Notes: generated by a model not told the origin, from the sequence alone. 64,000 bases of DNA from Ottelia alismoides (GCA_037367405.1 JAZKJV010003366.1:1-64000), one strand, 5' to 3'. Counted from the first letter of the stretch, positions 1 to 8,634 are shown. Numbers and translations are program-made.

Positions 1-132
1 TTAACGGTTTGCAGCTACCCGAAGGGCGGGACTTTTACCACAAAACTTGATTTGAAAACCTAATGCTTGATTAACCACAAAACTGTCTTCGAAGCTCGTC
101 ACCCCGCCTTTTGGGGAGGTGCTGTTATAGCC
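1..132 (-). repeat. attC-like imperfect palindrome 1
   Basis: The left arm (1-31, TTAACGGTTTGCAGC then CCCGAAGGGCGGG) pairs imperfectly with the right arm (103-132, CCCGCC, TTGGGGAGG, GCTGTTATAGCC). Read on the minus strand it starts CTATAACAGC and ends GCAAACCGTTAA, which resembles the ends of Vibrio-type attC sites. It lies just downstream of the rhomboid gene. The window edge cuts the R' end. Confidence 0.5.
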
Positions 133-154
133 AGTTGTTCTTTCGCTTGTATGT

Positions 155-1636
155 CTATTGTGTTTGTTGTCCACCACCAAGTTCTTCAATTTTTGCTTCT
201 ATTTTTTGGTTGTAATCTTCTATTTGTGATTTATATTGGTCTGTGTCTTCAGAGATTGCTTTGTAAAGTAATTCATAGCTTTTTATTCTTAGTTCACAAT
301 ATTCCTTCAAAAGTCTGTTTTTAGTTCTGATTTCAAGAGGCAAATCTAAGTCTTTGAAACTGTCAAGAAGTTTTATGTTTTCGTTCCAGTAATAAATCCC
401 TCTATCCTTAATACCATAAAGTATTTTATCGTTTGGTGTGTTTGGTGGCATATTATAAACTTCTAATGCCATAGATTCCATTGATACAAACTCTTTGATT
501 TTAGCATCATATATTCCAATGTCGTTAGGAAGTTTTTTGTAAACAACAAACGAAGAAACAAGAATTAAGATTGACAATAAACCAATTGTCCCAAACTTCA
601 ATTTGTTTTCTTCAGGCTTTTTTAGGCTAGGAATTAGAGTGTAACCAATAACAAGTCCACCAACTAAACCGCCAATGTGGGCTGCATTGTCAATGCCTCC
701 TTTAAGTCCGTTGATTAAGTTGTAACCGACAAAAACAGCAATACTCGTCAATAAAGCTTTTCGTGCTGTTTTCTCAATTAAATTAGTTGTCAGCATTGCA
801 AGAAAAACACCATACATACCAAATATTGCACCTGAGGCACCAGCACTAATTGTAAAGTCGTGCCACCATAAGCTTGCAATACTTGCTGTAATTCCTGTAA
901 GTAAGTAAGCAGAAATAAATCTTATCCTGCCCAAATGTGGTTCTAATAAAACACCGATATAAAGTAGTGCATATATATTCATTAAAAGGTGCAAAATTCC
1001 AATATGCAAAAAACAATTAGTAATTAGTCGCCACCATTCGCCTTCCAATGTCATTGGTCGGAAGTTTGCACCCCAATTCAATAAACTTTCATTTTCGGGT
1101 TGTATAATATTTACGCCACTAATTGCCATTAAAATGAAAATTAAAATATTCAAGTCTAATAGAATTGGCGTAATGAAAAAACCTTGTGCCGGCTTGAAAA
1201 TTGAGAAGAAGTCTTTGATTTGTTGTGTCGTTGTTGCCGGAGGCAACTTTAAAATATCTTCTTCTTGTGAAACAAGTTGTTCATTTAGCTCTTGATATTT
1301 TGTATCAAGTTCTTCTTTTGTTAGGGTCGGTTTTAGTTCGTCAAAATTGGTAATGAAGTTGTTAACGTTTTTCTTGTTTTTACCCCAATCCATCATTTCA
1401 CTTCCTGTCGAAGCACTTTGAATGTTTGCAACTCCGTTTTCTATTTTGATTTTTATTTCTGCGTTCCAGGAAAACATTCCATTGTCGGTATAAGCTATAA
1501 GTCCGTTGTCGCTTAGGTAGCCAACTTTCCAACCAATTTTCGTTGCTGTCTCGTTTGCAAGAACAAGAAATTGCTGTTGTGTAAAGTCGTTAAGAGGAAA
1601 GTCCTCAATGTGTTTTGGTGTAAATCCAACTGCCAT
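155..1636 (-). CDS. rhomboid family intramembrane serine protease
   Basis: A 493-residue membrane protein. Residues 1-145 form a soluble N-terminal region of unknown fold. Residues 152-340 form a rhomboid core with several membrane helices. The HLLMN motif (His216, Asn220), the catalytic GASG serine (Ser268) and the catalytic histidine in AAHIGG (His320) are all present, so the protease should be active. Rhomboids cut transmembrane helices within the membrane. A further membrane segment and a roughly 130-residue soluble charged tail follow; the tail is unusual for the family. The ATG start at 1636 lies just inside the cassette 5' end. The gene is uninterrupted and is the cargo of the leftmost cassette unit. 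Substrates cannot be inferred. Confidence 0.9.
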   Translation of the reverse strand: MAVGFTPKHIEDFPLNDFTQQQFLVLANETATKIGWKVGYLSDNGLIAYTDNGMFSWNAEIKIKIENGVANIQSASTGSEMMDWGKNKKNVNNFITNFDELKPTLTKEELDTKYQELNEQLVSQEEDILKLPPATTTQQIKDFFSIFKPAQGFFITPILLDLNILIFILMAISGVNIIQPENESLLNWGANFRPMTLEGEWWRLITNCFLHIGILHLLMNIYALLYIGVLLEPHLGRIRFISAYLLTGITASIASLWWHDFTISAGASGAIFGMYGVFLAMLTTNLIEKTARKALLTSIAVFVGYNLINGLKGGIDNAAHIGGLVGGLVIGYTLIPSLKKPEENKLKFGTIGLLSILILVSSFVVYKKLPNDIGIYDAKIKEFVSMESMALEVYNMPPNTPNDKILYGIKDRGIYYWNENIKLLDSFKDLDLPLEIRTKNRLLKEYCELRIKSYELLYKAISEDTDQYKSQIEDYNQKIEAKIEELGGGQQTQ

Positions 1637-1680
1637 ATTTTATTTTTTGTCTGTTAGTTGTTATGTCGTACTACAATTGG

Positions 1681-2010
1681 CTATAACTCCCTTATACCCG
1701 TCCCTTTTTGTCGCTACACGACAACACCTTATCCCACACACATATGCGCCTAACGGAACTACACTTGTTGGTTGGTAAGATGAAGTTGGGATAGTCGTTT
1801 CAAAGGGCATGTGCTATTAGGTATTCCGAAGGTAATGATTTCAAGGAATTTTCAAAAGGAGGTCCATGGCTTCGCATCCGATTCCTATCGGACCGATAGC
1901 TATCGGGAGGCGTAGTAGAAACCGCCAACTAAGATAAAGTATTTTGCGTACATAAAAGCTTCATTATAGAGCGTCAACGGCAATGGTGCAAGACCTCTGT
2001 TACCCGCTGG
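1681..2010 (-). repeat. attC-like region 2, containing repeat copy A
   Basis: This 378-base gene-free gap (1637-2014) holds repeat copy A (1685-1865), which closely matches copy B at 3784-3955. It also has a TTGTCG-CTACA-CGACAA hairpin near 1709-1726 and a short palindrome CCGATAGCTATCGG around 1898-1911. Its outer ends are the GTTATAGCC box of the rhomboid unit and the GTTACCCGCTGG box of the lipoprotein unit. At about 330 bases it is longer than a typical attC, so it may be an attC plus inserted sequence. Confidence 0.45.
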
Positions 2011-2014
2011 TTTT

Positions 2015-2584
2015 CTATCTGTCCTCTAGTGCTTTCTTGTCGAACATAAACCTAAACCGATTCAAATGACTTTTAATGTTATTTTTGGTAGCAATTGGTG
2101 TCCAGCCGAATAATCTATTTTGAAAGTCTTCATGATTATACGTGATTAAAATCCCAGTTGTAAAAACTACAGTGTCATTCCTATAAACACTTAGATTCAT
2201 GTCTGGTGTGCAACAGTCTCCATGTTTATAAATTGCATTCCAGTCCCTTTTAATGGCAAACATTTGTGCTGTGTCATCAAGTAAATAAATAGAGTTTGTT
2301 TTAAGGTTAATTTCCTTGGTCGGACTTAAACCGTATGTGTCCAGAATGAATGCCCACCGACTTCCTCCAGTTATGTCTAGATGCGAGAGAAGATTAAAAG
2401 TATCACCAATATTTAGATTGTATTTTGTGTCAATAATCTTAATGGTTCTATGCTTCACTAAGTCTAACCATTTTTGTCGCAAAGCAATTGAATCTGTTGC
2501 TTCTTTATGATTTAGTTTAGTCTTATTGTCTGGTTGGCACCCCCAAAACAATAGGATGATTAATATTGATGATAGGTTTCTCAC
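2015..2584 (-). CDS. hypothetical lipoprotein (cassette cargo)
   Basis: A 189-residue protein of no family I recognise. It begins with a lipoprotein signal: a hydrophobic stretch (SSILIILLFWGC) with the lipobox cysteine at residue 16, so it is probably anchored in an envelope membrane facing away from the cytoplasm. The mature part is polar with scattered aromatic residues and two adjacent cysteines (HGDCCTPDMN) in the middle. The start is GTG at 2584, only 15 bases after the palindrome end, which leaves no room for an ordinary promoter. It sits alone in the middle unit of the cassette-like array. Confidence 0.7.
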   Translation of the reverse strand: MRNLSSILIILLFWGCQPDNKTKLNHKEATDSIALRQKWLDLVKHRTIKIIDTKYNLNIGDTFNLLSHLDITGGSRWAFILDTYGLSPTKEINLKTNSIYLLDDTAQMFAIKRDWNAIYKHGDCCTPDMNLSVYRNDTVVFTTGILITYNHEDFQNRLFGWTPIATKNNIKSHLNRFRFMFDKKALEDR

Positions 2585-2602
2585 TGTCTTTTAAACTTCC
2601 AG

Positions 2603-2736
2603 GTAACGGTTTGCGTGTTGCCGCAGTTGGCGATTTCGGAGCACTTCACTGTCAACCTGCACAAAACTTTGAAAGGAGCACTCAGCTTCAATTTTGCACA
2701 TCACCGCCAATTGTGGCAACACGCTGTTAGCGGTAG
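2603..2736 (-). repeat. attC-like imperfect palindrome 3
   Basis: A strong imperfect palindrome. The left arm from 2604 reads TAACGGTTTGCGTGTTGCC then GCAGTTGGCG. The right arm reads CGCCAATTGTGGCAAC then ACGCTGTTAG and ends at 2730. The arms pair over about 27 positions with a few mismatches and an extra-helical bulge (GGTTT), and the central loop is about 65 bases. On the minus strand it begins CTAACAGCGTGTTGCC and ends GCAAACCGTTA, matching the ends of palindrome 1. No T tract follows, so it is not a simple terminator. Confidence 0.6.
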
Positions 2737-2770
2737 TTTTATTTGTGTCCGTAAACATATATTCAAAACA

Positions 2771-3133
2771 TTACACTCTGTCTTGTTCTAAAAATTCTCT
2801 GAGCCCAAGGTCTGATTGCCCTGTTGAAAGTGCTGGTCTTGCATAAGCGGCATACTTTGCATATTTAGCATATTTAGCATACTTGGCGTATTTCGCAGGT
2901 GTTGCATAAGTAGCACTAGGACATTTTTCCCGAATGTAACCAACCCTATATCCACTATTGTCATAGATAATGCCATCAATGAACCATCCGATATGTTTGC
3001 CGCGCCAACCGTAAATTTTATTGTCATATACATAGCAAACTGCGTGACCGTCCCATAAATAAATAGCATCATCATTATCTGATGATATGTAAGCAATTGG
3101 TCTTCCGCTTTTATCATAAAGTGTTGTTTCCAT
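2771..3133 (-). CDS. 4-fold beta flower-like protein with YAK repeat tail
   Basis: About 120 residues, starting at the ATG at 3133 (METTLYDKSGRPIAYI). The first 75 residues are short beta-hairpin units built around Y-D-x-x-G and W-D-G or W-x-G-x-H-x-G-W motifs, which I take to be the bacterial 4-fold beta flower family; its function is unknown to me. Residues about 80-100 are a run of YAK/KYA triplets encoded by near-identical 9-base DNA units, so the length probably varies by slippage. It lies 19 bases downstream of the membrane protein gene in the same cassette-like unit and is probably co-transcribed with it. A cytoplasmic location is likely because no signal is visible. Confidence 0.65.
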   Translation of the reverse strand: METTLYDKSGRPIAYISSDNDDAIYLWDGHAVCYVYDNKIYGWRGKHIGWFIDGIIYDNSGYRVGYIREKCPSATYATPAKYAKYAKYAKYAKYAAYARPALSTGQSDLGLREFLEQDRV

Positions 3134-3152
3134 TTTCAAATATTTTGTTAAT

Positions 3153-3737
3153 TTATTTATTTGCAGGGCTTGGTTTACTTATTTGATTTTTTATTTCTAA
3201 TTGTAGACTGTCAATAGTTATTCTTAACTTTTTATTTTCAGATTTTAAAGTTTCAGTCAGGTTTTCTGCTTCTTTAATTTTTGTTTCAGTTTGCATTATT
3301 TCTCTATCTTTTTCTAATTTACCAAAGTAATTTCCAATTCCAAAAACAAGTAAAATAACAAATACTGCCCCACTTATTATTTCTGCATTACCAAAATGGT
3401 TTAGAAAATTTTTGTTGTTAGGATTTCTATAAACACCATTTAACTCAATGTATTTTATAGAAGATAAAATCAAATCTTTGAAATTTTGTTTTTTCGATTC
3501 ATCGTAAACGTGGTCTGTGAAAATTCCAATGACTCCTTCTGGTACATATGTTTCCTTTCTTGTAAAAAAGAGTTTGTCAAGTCTTTGAGATATTGAAGAA
3601 TTTTCGCCAATGTATAAGTTAATAGTGTCTTTTAATGCAGCCTTCCAAGTGTTGCCTTCTTGAACATTTGTAAGCGAGTCTATGTCACTCAAATGTTTTT
3701 TTAATGATGCTATTGCTTTTTTCGATTTACTACTCAT
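3153..3737 (-). CDS. hypothetical membrane protein with C-terminal coiled coil
   Basis: About 194 residues from the ATG at 3737. A GTG 33 bases upstream is in frame and would add 11 basic residues. The N-terminal half is soluble and Lys-rich. One membrane helix (IISGAVFVILLVFGIGNYFG) lies at about residues 128-147. It is followed by a roughly 50-residue heptad-type coiled coil (KIKEAENLTETLKSENKKL). I recognise no family. It is the promoter-proximal gene of the two-gene cassette-like unit, so the beta-flower protein that follows may work with it. Confidence 0.65.
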   Translation of the reverse strand: MSSKSKKAIASLKKHLSDIDSLTNVQEGNTWKAALKDTINLYIGENSSISQRLDKLFFTRKETYVPEGVIGIFTDHVYDESKKQNFKDLILSSIKYIELNGVYRNPNNKNFLNHFGNAEIISGAVFVILLVFGIGNYFGKLEKDREIMQTETKIKEAENLTETLKSENKKLRITIDSLQLEIKNQISKPSPANK

Positions 3738-3775
3738 TTTTTTTCTGTTTGATTTTCTTGTTGGGGTCACAAAAA

Positions 3776-3960
3776 TTACCGCTAACTCCCTTATCCCCGC
3801 CCCTTTCTGTCGCTACTCGACAACACCTTACCCGATACAAAGATGCGACTACCGGAACAGCACTTGTTGGTTGGTAAGATCGAGTTGTTTCAAAGGGCAT
3901 GTGCTAATAGGTATCCCGAAGGTAATGATTTCAAGGAGTTTTCAAAAGGAAGTCCGATAG
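3776..3960 (-). repeat. repeat copy B (attC-like region 4)
   Basis: Positions 3784-3955 repeat 1685-1865 with scattered substitutions and a small deletion. The shared hairpin is TGTCG-CTACT-CGACA here, against TGTCG-CTACA-CGACA in copy A. The left boundary TTACCGCTAAC (3776-3786) is the inverted partner of GTTAGCGGTAG at 2726-2736. The rest of the gap to 4101 shows nothing I can identify. Confidence 0.5.
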
Positions 3961-4101
3961 GAATCGGGCGGGAATGATGGACCATAAACAGTCTACCCAA
4001 TGGAAGCATGCTCAACGTACAACATAATCGTATTCTATTGATGTCAAATGCTTTCCATAAAACAATCAACGTGGAAAGTACCTTTCATCTATCCTATTAT
4101 C

Positions 4102-4569
4102 CTACAGCGTAAACAACCGATACGTAGGCTCCTGGTGTTGCGTAAACCCAATTTGTTGGTACAGGTGTTCCCCATCTTTGGTTGCGTGAAGTTCAAAAAA
4201 ACGCAATCCCATGTCTTTACCCAACGATAATAATGCCTCGAGGATAGAACGTGCAATTCCTTTTTTCCGGTAATCCGGCTTGGTGTACATGTTCATAATA
4301 TAACCGCATGTTCCCTCCGGGATGCGAAAACTTCCGGGTCTCCTCACAATCTTCATTCCTCCCACCCCAACATACACACCCTCTTCCATGGCAAAGTACG
4401 CAACATAGGAACCTTCGGCCATTTCTCCGGAGAAAAAGGATTCCAGTTCTGTTCTGAGGTTTTGTTCAACCAAGGGATCCTGATCACCCCAATAGTCCTT
4501 TAAAAAGTCGATTCGGGATTGAACAAGCAATTCTATATGCGAAGTATCTGCCTGAATGTATTGCAACAT
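4102..4569 (-). CDS. GNAT family N-acetyltransferase
   Basis: A 155-residue single-domain acetyltransferase that moves the acetyl group of acetyl-CoA to an unknown small molecule or protein amine. The acetyl-CoA pyrophosphate loop is visible as YRKKGIARSILEAL, preceded by the beta-strand GYIMNMYTKPD. The C-terminal beta-strand LYQQIGF is typical of the fold. The frame is intact and the start is the ATG at 4569. The gene follows the DinB-like gene by 16 bases on the same strand, so the two are probably one transcript. It lies beside the cassette array, and it is unclear whether it is the first cassette or resident chromosome. Confidence 0.85.
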   Translation of the reverse strand: MLQYIQADTSHIELLVQSRIDFLKDYWGDQDPLVEQNLRTELESFFSGEMAEGSYVAYFAMEEGVYVGVGGMKIVRRPGSFRIPEGTCGYIMNMYTKPDYRKKGIARSILEALLSLGKDMGLRFFELHATKDGEHLYQQIGFTQHQEPTYRLFTL

Positions 4570-4585
4570 ATTATTGGATTCTTTT

Positions 4586-5068
4586 TTACTGTTCGGATAA
4601 TGAGCTTATCCATTTGCGCATCAGTGTTACCTGACCAAGGTGGTAATAGGCATGTTCCAGCATGGCCTCAAGGTTGCGGCGCACACTTCCATACCTTGGA
4701 TCGACAAAAGGGGCATCAAGGTCTTCATCTGTTAATTGTTCGATAGCCCTTACGAGCGCTTCGGCATGATCAAAGAACTGTTGTTTTCGTTGTTGCCAGT
4801 CTGCTTCATCCTGAACCGGAAGCATATCGAAACTAAGAGCATCTTTCATCTCCAGCATACCTTCTTGCAGAACGCGCAACAAACCTGCAACATAGTAATC
4901 AACATGAAAAGTAAGCAATGCAATTGTGTTCAACTGCCGGATACGGTAAGTTGCCTCCTTGAAATGAACCTGCTCCAACTGGTCTTTAAAGTTGGTATTG
5001 GCAATCCATTTCCCATCAAGTAAAACCTCCCGCATGCGCTTGGCTATTGGTAAACTCTGCGCTGCCAC
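4586..5068 (-). CDS. DinB-like / DUF1572-type protein
   Basis: About 160 residues, mostly helical. It has the spaced histidines of the DinB four-helix-bundle superfamily: one in LLTFHVDYYVAGLLR near residue 55 and two in HAYYHLGQVTLMRKW near the C-terminus. These positions bind a metal in the family, whose members include thiol transferases and damage-induced proteins of unknown role. The likely start is the GTG at 5068, one base after the stop codon of the small membrane protein, which suggests translational coupling. No substrate can be inferred. Confidence 0.7.
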   Translation of the reverse strand: MAAQSLPIAKRMREVLLDGKWIANTNFKDQLEQVHFKEATYRIRQLNTIALLTFHVDYYVAGLLRVLQEGMLEMKDALSFDMLPVQDEADWQQRKQQFFDHAEALVRAIEQLTDEDLDAPFVDPRYGSVRRNLEAMLEHAYYHLGQVTLMRKWISSLSEQ

Positions 5069-5069
5069 A

Positions 5070-5243
5070 CTAGATTTTTTTAGATTGACGTAACAACGAC
5101 ATCAGGAATGAAATATCGGCAACAAGGGTGAAAATATTGACCCACCTTGCAAAAGGAGGCGCCCCAGCAGGCCAAAGTTGCCCCAATAAAACCAACCAAT
5201 TGCACACAATTAGTAGGGTTAGTATGGTGCGATTTAGTTTCAT
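5070..5243 (-). CDS. small two-helix membrane protein
   Basis: A 57-residue open frame with an ATG at 5243. It begins MKLNRTILTLLIVCNWLVLL and has a second hydrophobic segment (VNIFTLVADISFLMSLL) before a basic tail (RQSKKI). The two segments are joined by a GQLWPAGAPPFARW turn. The frame ends one base before the GTG of the DinB-like gene, which supports it being real and co-translated. I recognise no family. The inner membrane is the expected location. Confidence 0.6.
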   Translation of the reverse strand: MKLNRTILTLLIVCNWLVLLGQLWPAGAPPFARWVNIFTLVADISFLMSLLRQSKKI

Positions 5244-5329
5244 GTTTGATCTATTTATGGTTCTAAAATACTATTTTATTCAGCATCATCACACAAGATG
5301 TACCACGCCTTTAACTGACGTGAATACGA

Positions 5330-7370
5330 TCATATCCGTGGCAGGATCACCGTAAAAACGGGTTCCGGTTTCCGAACTTTTTACTTGAATCGACCCATTG
5401 TGCTGGTCGATCATTTGCTTTGCGAGAGCCAACCCCAGTCCATGAGACTTCTCGCCTGAAGTACCCATCCGTCCTTTGGTGTTTAACAGATCAAAGACTG
5501 CCTGTACCTGATCTTGTGGAATACCTATTCCCGTATCCGAAACACTCACCAGCACATGTGTGGATGTTGTTTCCATCTCAATTCCGATGGTTCCATCTTC
5601 CGGGGTAAACTTCACTGCATTCGAGATCAAGTTGTTAAAAATGCTCCACACTTTCTCCGGATAGGCCATGATGTGAACAGCAAACACGGTTTGATGTAAT
5701 TGTTGTCTTTTACGGGTTATTTGGGGTTGTACCAATTGAATGCATGATTGCAGGATAACAGCCAGATCCGTTTTTTCCATGGGTGCACCTGTATGGTGAG
5801 CGTTTTGCACCTCATCAATAAAAGCAATGGCCTTCTCTCCTGATTCTTCTATTAACCGTACCGCATTTTGTTTTTCCGACTCATTCAGTTCGTTTGCACT
5901 CATCAATCTTGCCAATCCCAAAATACCTGTAATGGGCGAACGCAGATCATGTACAACAATCCTCAAGATTCTCTTTAACTCTTCCTCACTTCGTTGCAAG
6001 TTTTCTAGGCTGGAAACCAATTGAAAATTGGAATCTTTAATGCGGTTGTTTAACGACTGAAGATCTTTGATGTACTGTTCTTGTAGCTTTCTTCTTCGGA
6101 TCAACAAAAAACCAATTACCATAACAATGCCTACAAGCGAACTTAACACCAATACATAAAGTGCCTGCGTTCTGTTGTTCTTTTGCAATTTAACCAATTC
6201 CAGTTCCTTCTCCAGTGACCGCAACTCTTGCATGTAATCCCGGTTGCCCTGCATAATATCTCCGTTGAGTTCAAGCGAATCCTCATATGCAATCGATAAC
6301 ATGAGGTTAGCATTGGCTGCCTGAAAATTATTCAACGCCAGGTAATACTTTGCTTTGAGGTCGGCAAGCCGATAGGCGCCCAAAATGGTAGGGTATTTCC
6401 GATTGAGTGAATCTACCCACTGAATAAGTGCTGCACATTCATTCAACCTACCGGTTACACGCATCACATCGGCAAGCTTTATTTGATTTAAAATAGCGTC
6501 TTTAATTTCCCTTGATGGAGCTCCATTGATGGCAACGGCATTTCTCAGTTGTAACTCCGCCAATGCGTATTGTTTCTTTCGAAAGTACGCACTTCCCATA
6601 TTCCCTAACAGCACTCCTTTGGAACGAATCAACTGATTATACTCATCGGGGTACTTTTCAATGATGGCATCAATTGCCTGAATACCTTTGCTGTAGTAAT
6701 AAATAGCACTGTCGAGAATATTGAGGTTTTCATAACACAAACCGATTGTGTTAAATGCCTGCTGTTGCAGCCCAACCATCATAACGGTGTCGTTCTTGGA
6801 GCAATACGACTGATGGTCTAATTCCTGAAGCATGTATTCCAATGCTTCGCGGTAGCGCTGTTGCCTGTAATGAATAATAGATAGCTGATGGTAGAATTCT
6901 CTTGCTGAACAAGGCTCCCCGAGCGAGTCAATAATAGACTTCGCCCTGTGAAAATAATACAGCGACGTGTTAAATCTACGCTGGCGCATGGTGAGCTGTC
7001 CACGCATAAAACACAAGTGTAGTCGATAAGATGCCCAGTCATTACCTTGACCTAACAAGTCTTCTAGGCTATCCAGGTAAAGTCCGGCAGTAGAATCTTG
7101 ACGCAACTGGTGAAAGTAGACGCCTGATAACATCTTAAACTTTTCAAGCTGCGCCTCTTTGACAGGATGTTGAAAATGAAAAAATGATGAATCGAGAAAA
7201 CGGATAGCAACGGTAAGTTCACCGGTGTCGATTAAATGGCCCGCACGATCAATTACCAACTGTACCTCATTGGGTATGGGTTCGTGTACTTCATTGTTGG
7301 ATTTTCCGCAGCCTGCAAGTACAAGCAGCCCCCATAAACACAAAAGTATGTTACCGGTGTATCGTTTCAT
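5330..7370 (-). CDS. TPR-containing sensor histidine kinase (frame break near 3' end)
   Basis: A kinase of about 680 residues. The start at 7370 gives a lipoprotein-like signal (LLVLAGCGKSNN). About 380 residues of TPR-like helices follow, then one membrane helix (LYVLVLSSLVGIVMVIGFLL), a short coiled coil, the HisKA domain with phospho-acceptor His in VVHDLRSPITG, and the HATPase domain with the N box (NNLISNAVKFTP), G1 (VSDTGIGIP) and G2 (SHGLGLALAKQM). This is the common Bacteroidota periplasmic-TPR kinase layout. The ligand is unknown and no response regulator is adjacent. A surplus T near 5355 throws the last strand out of frame. In the correct frame it ends TVILPRI with a TGA at 5330-5332. 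Confidence 0.88.
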
Positions 7371-7427
7371 GACCAACCGCTAAGAAAAGCCAATCTTTTG
7401 GGATTGGCAAATATCTGTTAGGAGTTA

Positions 7428-8194
7428 TTACCAGCTTCCGCCGCTTCCGCCGCCTCCGAATCCACCACCGCCAAAGCCGCCGAAGCCGCCACCACCTCCG
7501 CCGCCGCCAAAGCCACCGCCACTGCTAAAGCCACCACTACCAAAAGTTCCCCAGAAAACCGGGGCACCCAGCCGCGGTTACGTCTACCTCCGCCACCTCT
7601 TCCACTGTTTTTGTATATCAGGTACACGATGATGACGATAACGATAATGATCCATTTGACGCCCTTTGGTGATTGCATAGGTTTGGCGTCTTGCACATCC
7701 TCGTTGGTATATTCCCCGGCTGCAATCTGCATGATACGTGTGGTAGCATCATCGAGTCCTCCATAATAATCGCCTTGTTTGAACCGAGGGTTCATGAGCT
7801 CTGTTCGGATTCGGGTTGTCATGGCATCCGTTAAGGTTGCCTCCATTCCATAACCAGTGTGAATGCGTGCTTTCCTGTCTTGAACAGCCAAGTAAATGAG
7901 CACGCCATTGTTTTTACCTTTTTGTCCGATGCCCCACCCTTCCGCAAGTCGTTGGCAGTAATCAAACAAATCGTCTCCTTCCAGACTTTGTTCAATTACA
8001 ACTGCAATTTGTGTTGAAGTAGAATCGTTGTAGGCTACGAGTTTTTGTTCCAATTGGCTGCGTTGCTCGGCAGTCAGCACACCTGCATAGTCATTCACCA
8101 ATGATGTCGACTTTGCCGGAATATCTTTTGCAGTTAAGGTAAACTGAAATACCAGACAACATACCGCAATAATGAATCTAACAGCGTTATGCAT
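7428..8194 (-). CDS. secreted TPM-domain protein with Gly-rich tail (frame break)
   Basis: The ATG at 8194 gives a signal peptide (AVRFIIAVCCLVFQFTLTAKD), then a TPM domain (TLP18.3/Psb32/MOLO-1 family; VNDYAGVLTAEQRSQLE and GKNNGVLIYLAVQDRKARIHTGYGME). A membrane helix (WIIIVIVIIVYLIY) and a Gly-rich tail follow. Near 7560 the frame slips; the correct frame reads a GGGFGG-type tail ending SGGSW with TAA at 7428-7430, as in relatives. The start codon overlaps the stop of the upstream TPM gene and has a GGAGG at a Shine-Dalgarno distance, which is rare here. The gene is part of a LemA-TPM-TPM group. The exact biochemical role is unsettled. Confidence 0.8.
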
Positions 8195-8634
8195 CCTGAC
8201 CTCCTCCAAATGAGATATCATTCATCAATTCATTGGTATCATTTGATGCGTACGGAAAATAGGCTTTCAGTTTTTTTCCGGCCTCTTCAATTGCTAGCAT
8301 AAAGTCCTTCGGCATACTGTCCATTTTTAAAATAGGTTAGCATGAGTTCCTTTTCAGCATCCCAAAATTCCTGAGCAACTTTTTCATGAATTCCCTGATC
8401 ACCTACAATCGCGAACTTCTTCGACTCATAGGCAACATAAAACAACACGCCGTTTCGCAGTGCGGTTTCGTGCATTCTGAGTTCTGCAAACACCTCCAGC
8501 GCACGAGGATAAGGATCTGTGGCGCATGTAGGCTCAACATGCACGCGAATCTCTCCGGATGTATTTAATTCCGCCAACCGTATTGCTTCAACAATACGCT
8601 GTTGCGCTTCTTCTGTGAAAAATGTTTTTGCCAT
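8187..8634 (-). CDS. TPM-domain protein, second copy (frame break)
   Basis: About 149 residues from the ATG at 8634 (MAKTFFTEEAQQRIVEAIRLAE). It is a TPM domain without a signal peptide: TSGEIRVHVEP, NGVLFYVAYESKKFAIVGDQGIHEKV and YFKNGQYAEGL. A surplus base near 8302 shifts the frame; the next frame continues MLAIEEAGKKLKAYFPY to a TAA at 8187-8189. That stop overlaps the start of the next TPM gene, so the pair is translationally coupled. In relatives this short TPM protein is always beside the long one and LemA, as here. Confidence 0.75.

Larger units (their letters stand above)
1..3960 (-). mobile_element. integron-like gene cassette array (no integrase seen)
   Basis: Three consecutive units, all transcribed on the minus strand, are separated by long imperfect palindromes. 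Each unit carries its own inverted ends: GTTATAGCCAGTTG at 124-137 against CAATTGGCTATAAC at 1674-1687; GTTACCCGCTGG at 1999-2010 against CCAGGTAAC at 2599-2607; GTTAGCGGTAG at 2726-2736 against TTACCGCTAAC at 3776-3786. The ends match within a unit and differ between units. This is what known integron cassettes show, where the cassette 5' end is complementary to the R'' box of its own attC. The palindromes sit 3' of the genes, as attC sites do. The integrase would lie on the high-coordinate side, where only ordinary chromosomal genes are seen. It may be a cassette cluster without integrase, or the array may be fed from elsewhere. The call is inference from structure. Confidence 0.6.

Noticed and set aside
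2603..2736. Palindrome 3 as a rho-independent terminator
   Set aside because: The arms are separated by a loop of about 65 bases, there is no T tract, and the ends match the flanking cassette boundaries.
2840..2900. Possible CRISPR or minisatellite
   Set aside because: The 9-base units are direct codon repeats (YAK) inside a protein gene with no spacers.
5289..5329. Extra C-terminal residues of the histidine kinase
   Set aside because: They arise from a one-base shift after GTRF; the correct frame ends TVILPRI at 5330.
7430..7560. Ala/Val-rich C-terminus of the TPM protein
   Set aside because: It is the out-of-frame reading of a Gly-rich tail; the other frame gives the GGGFGG and SGGSW ending expected for the family.
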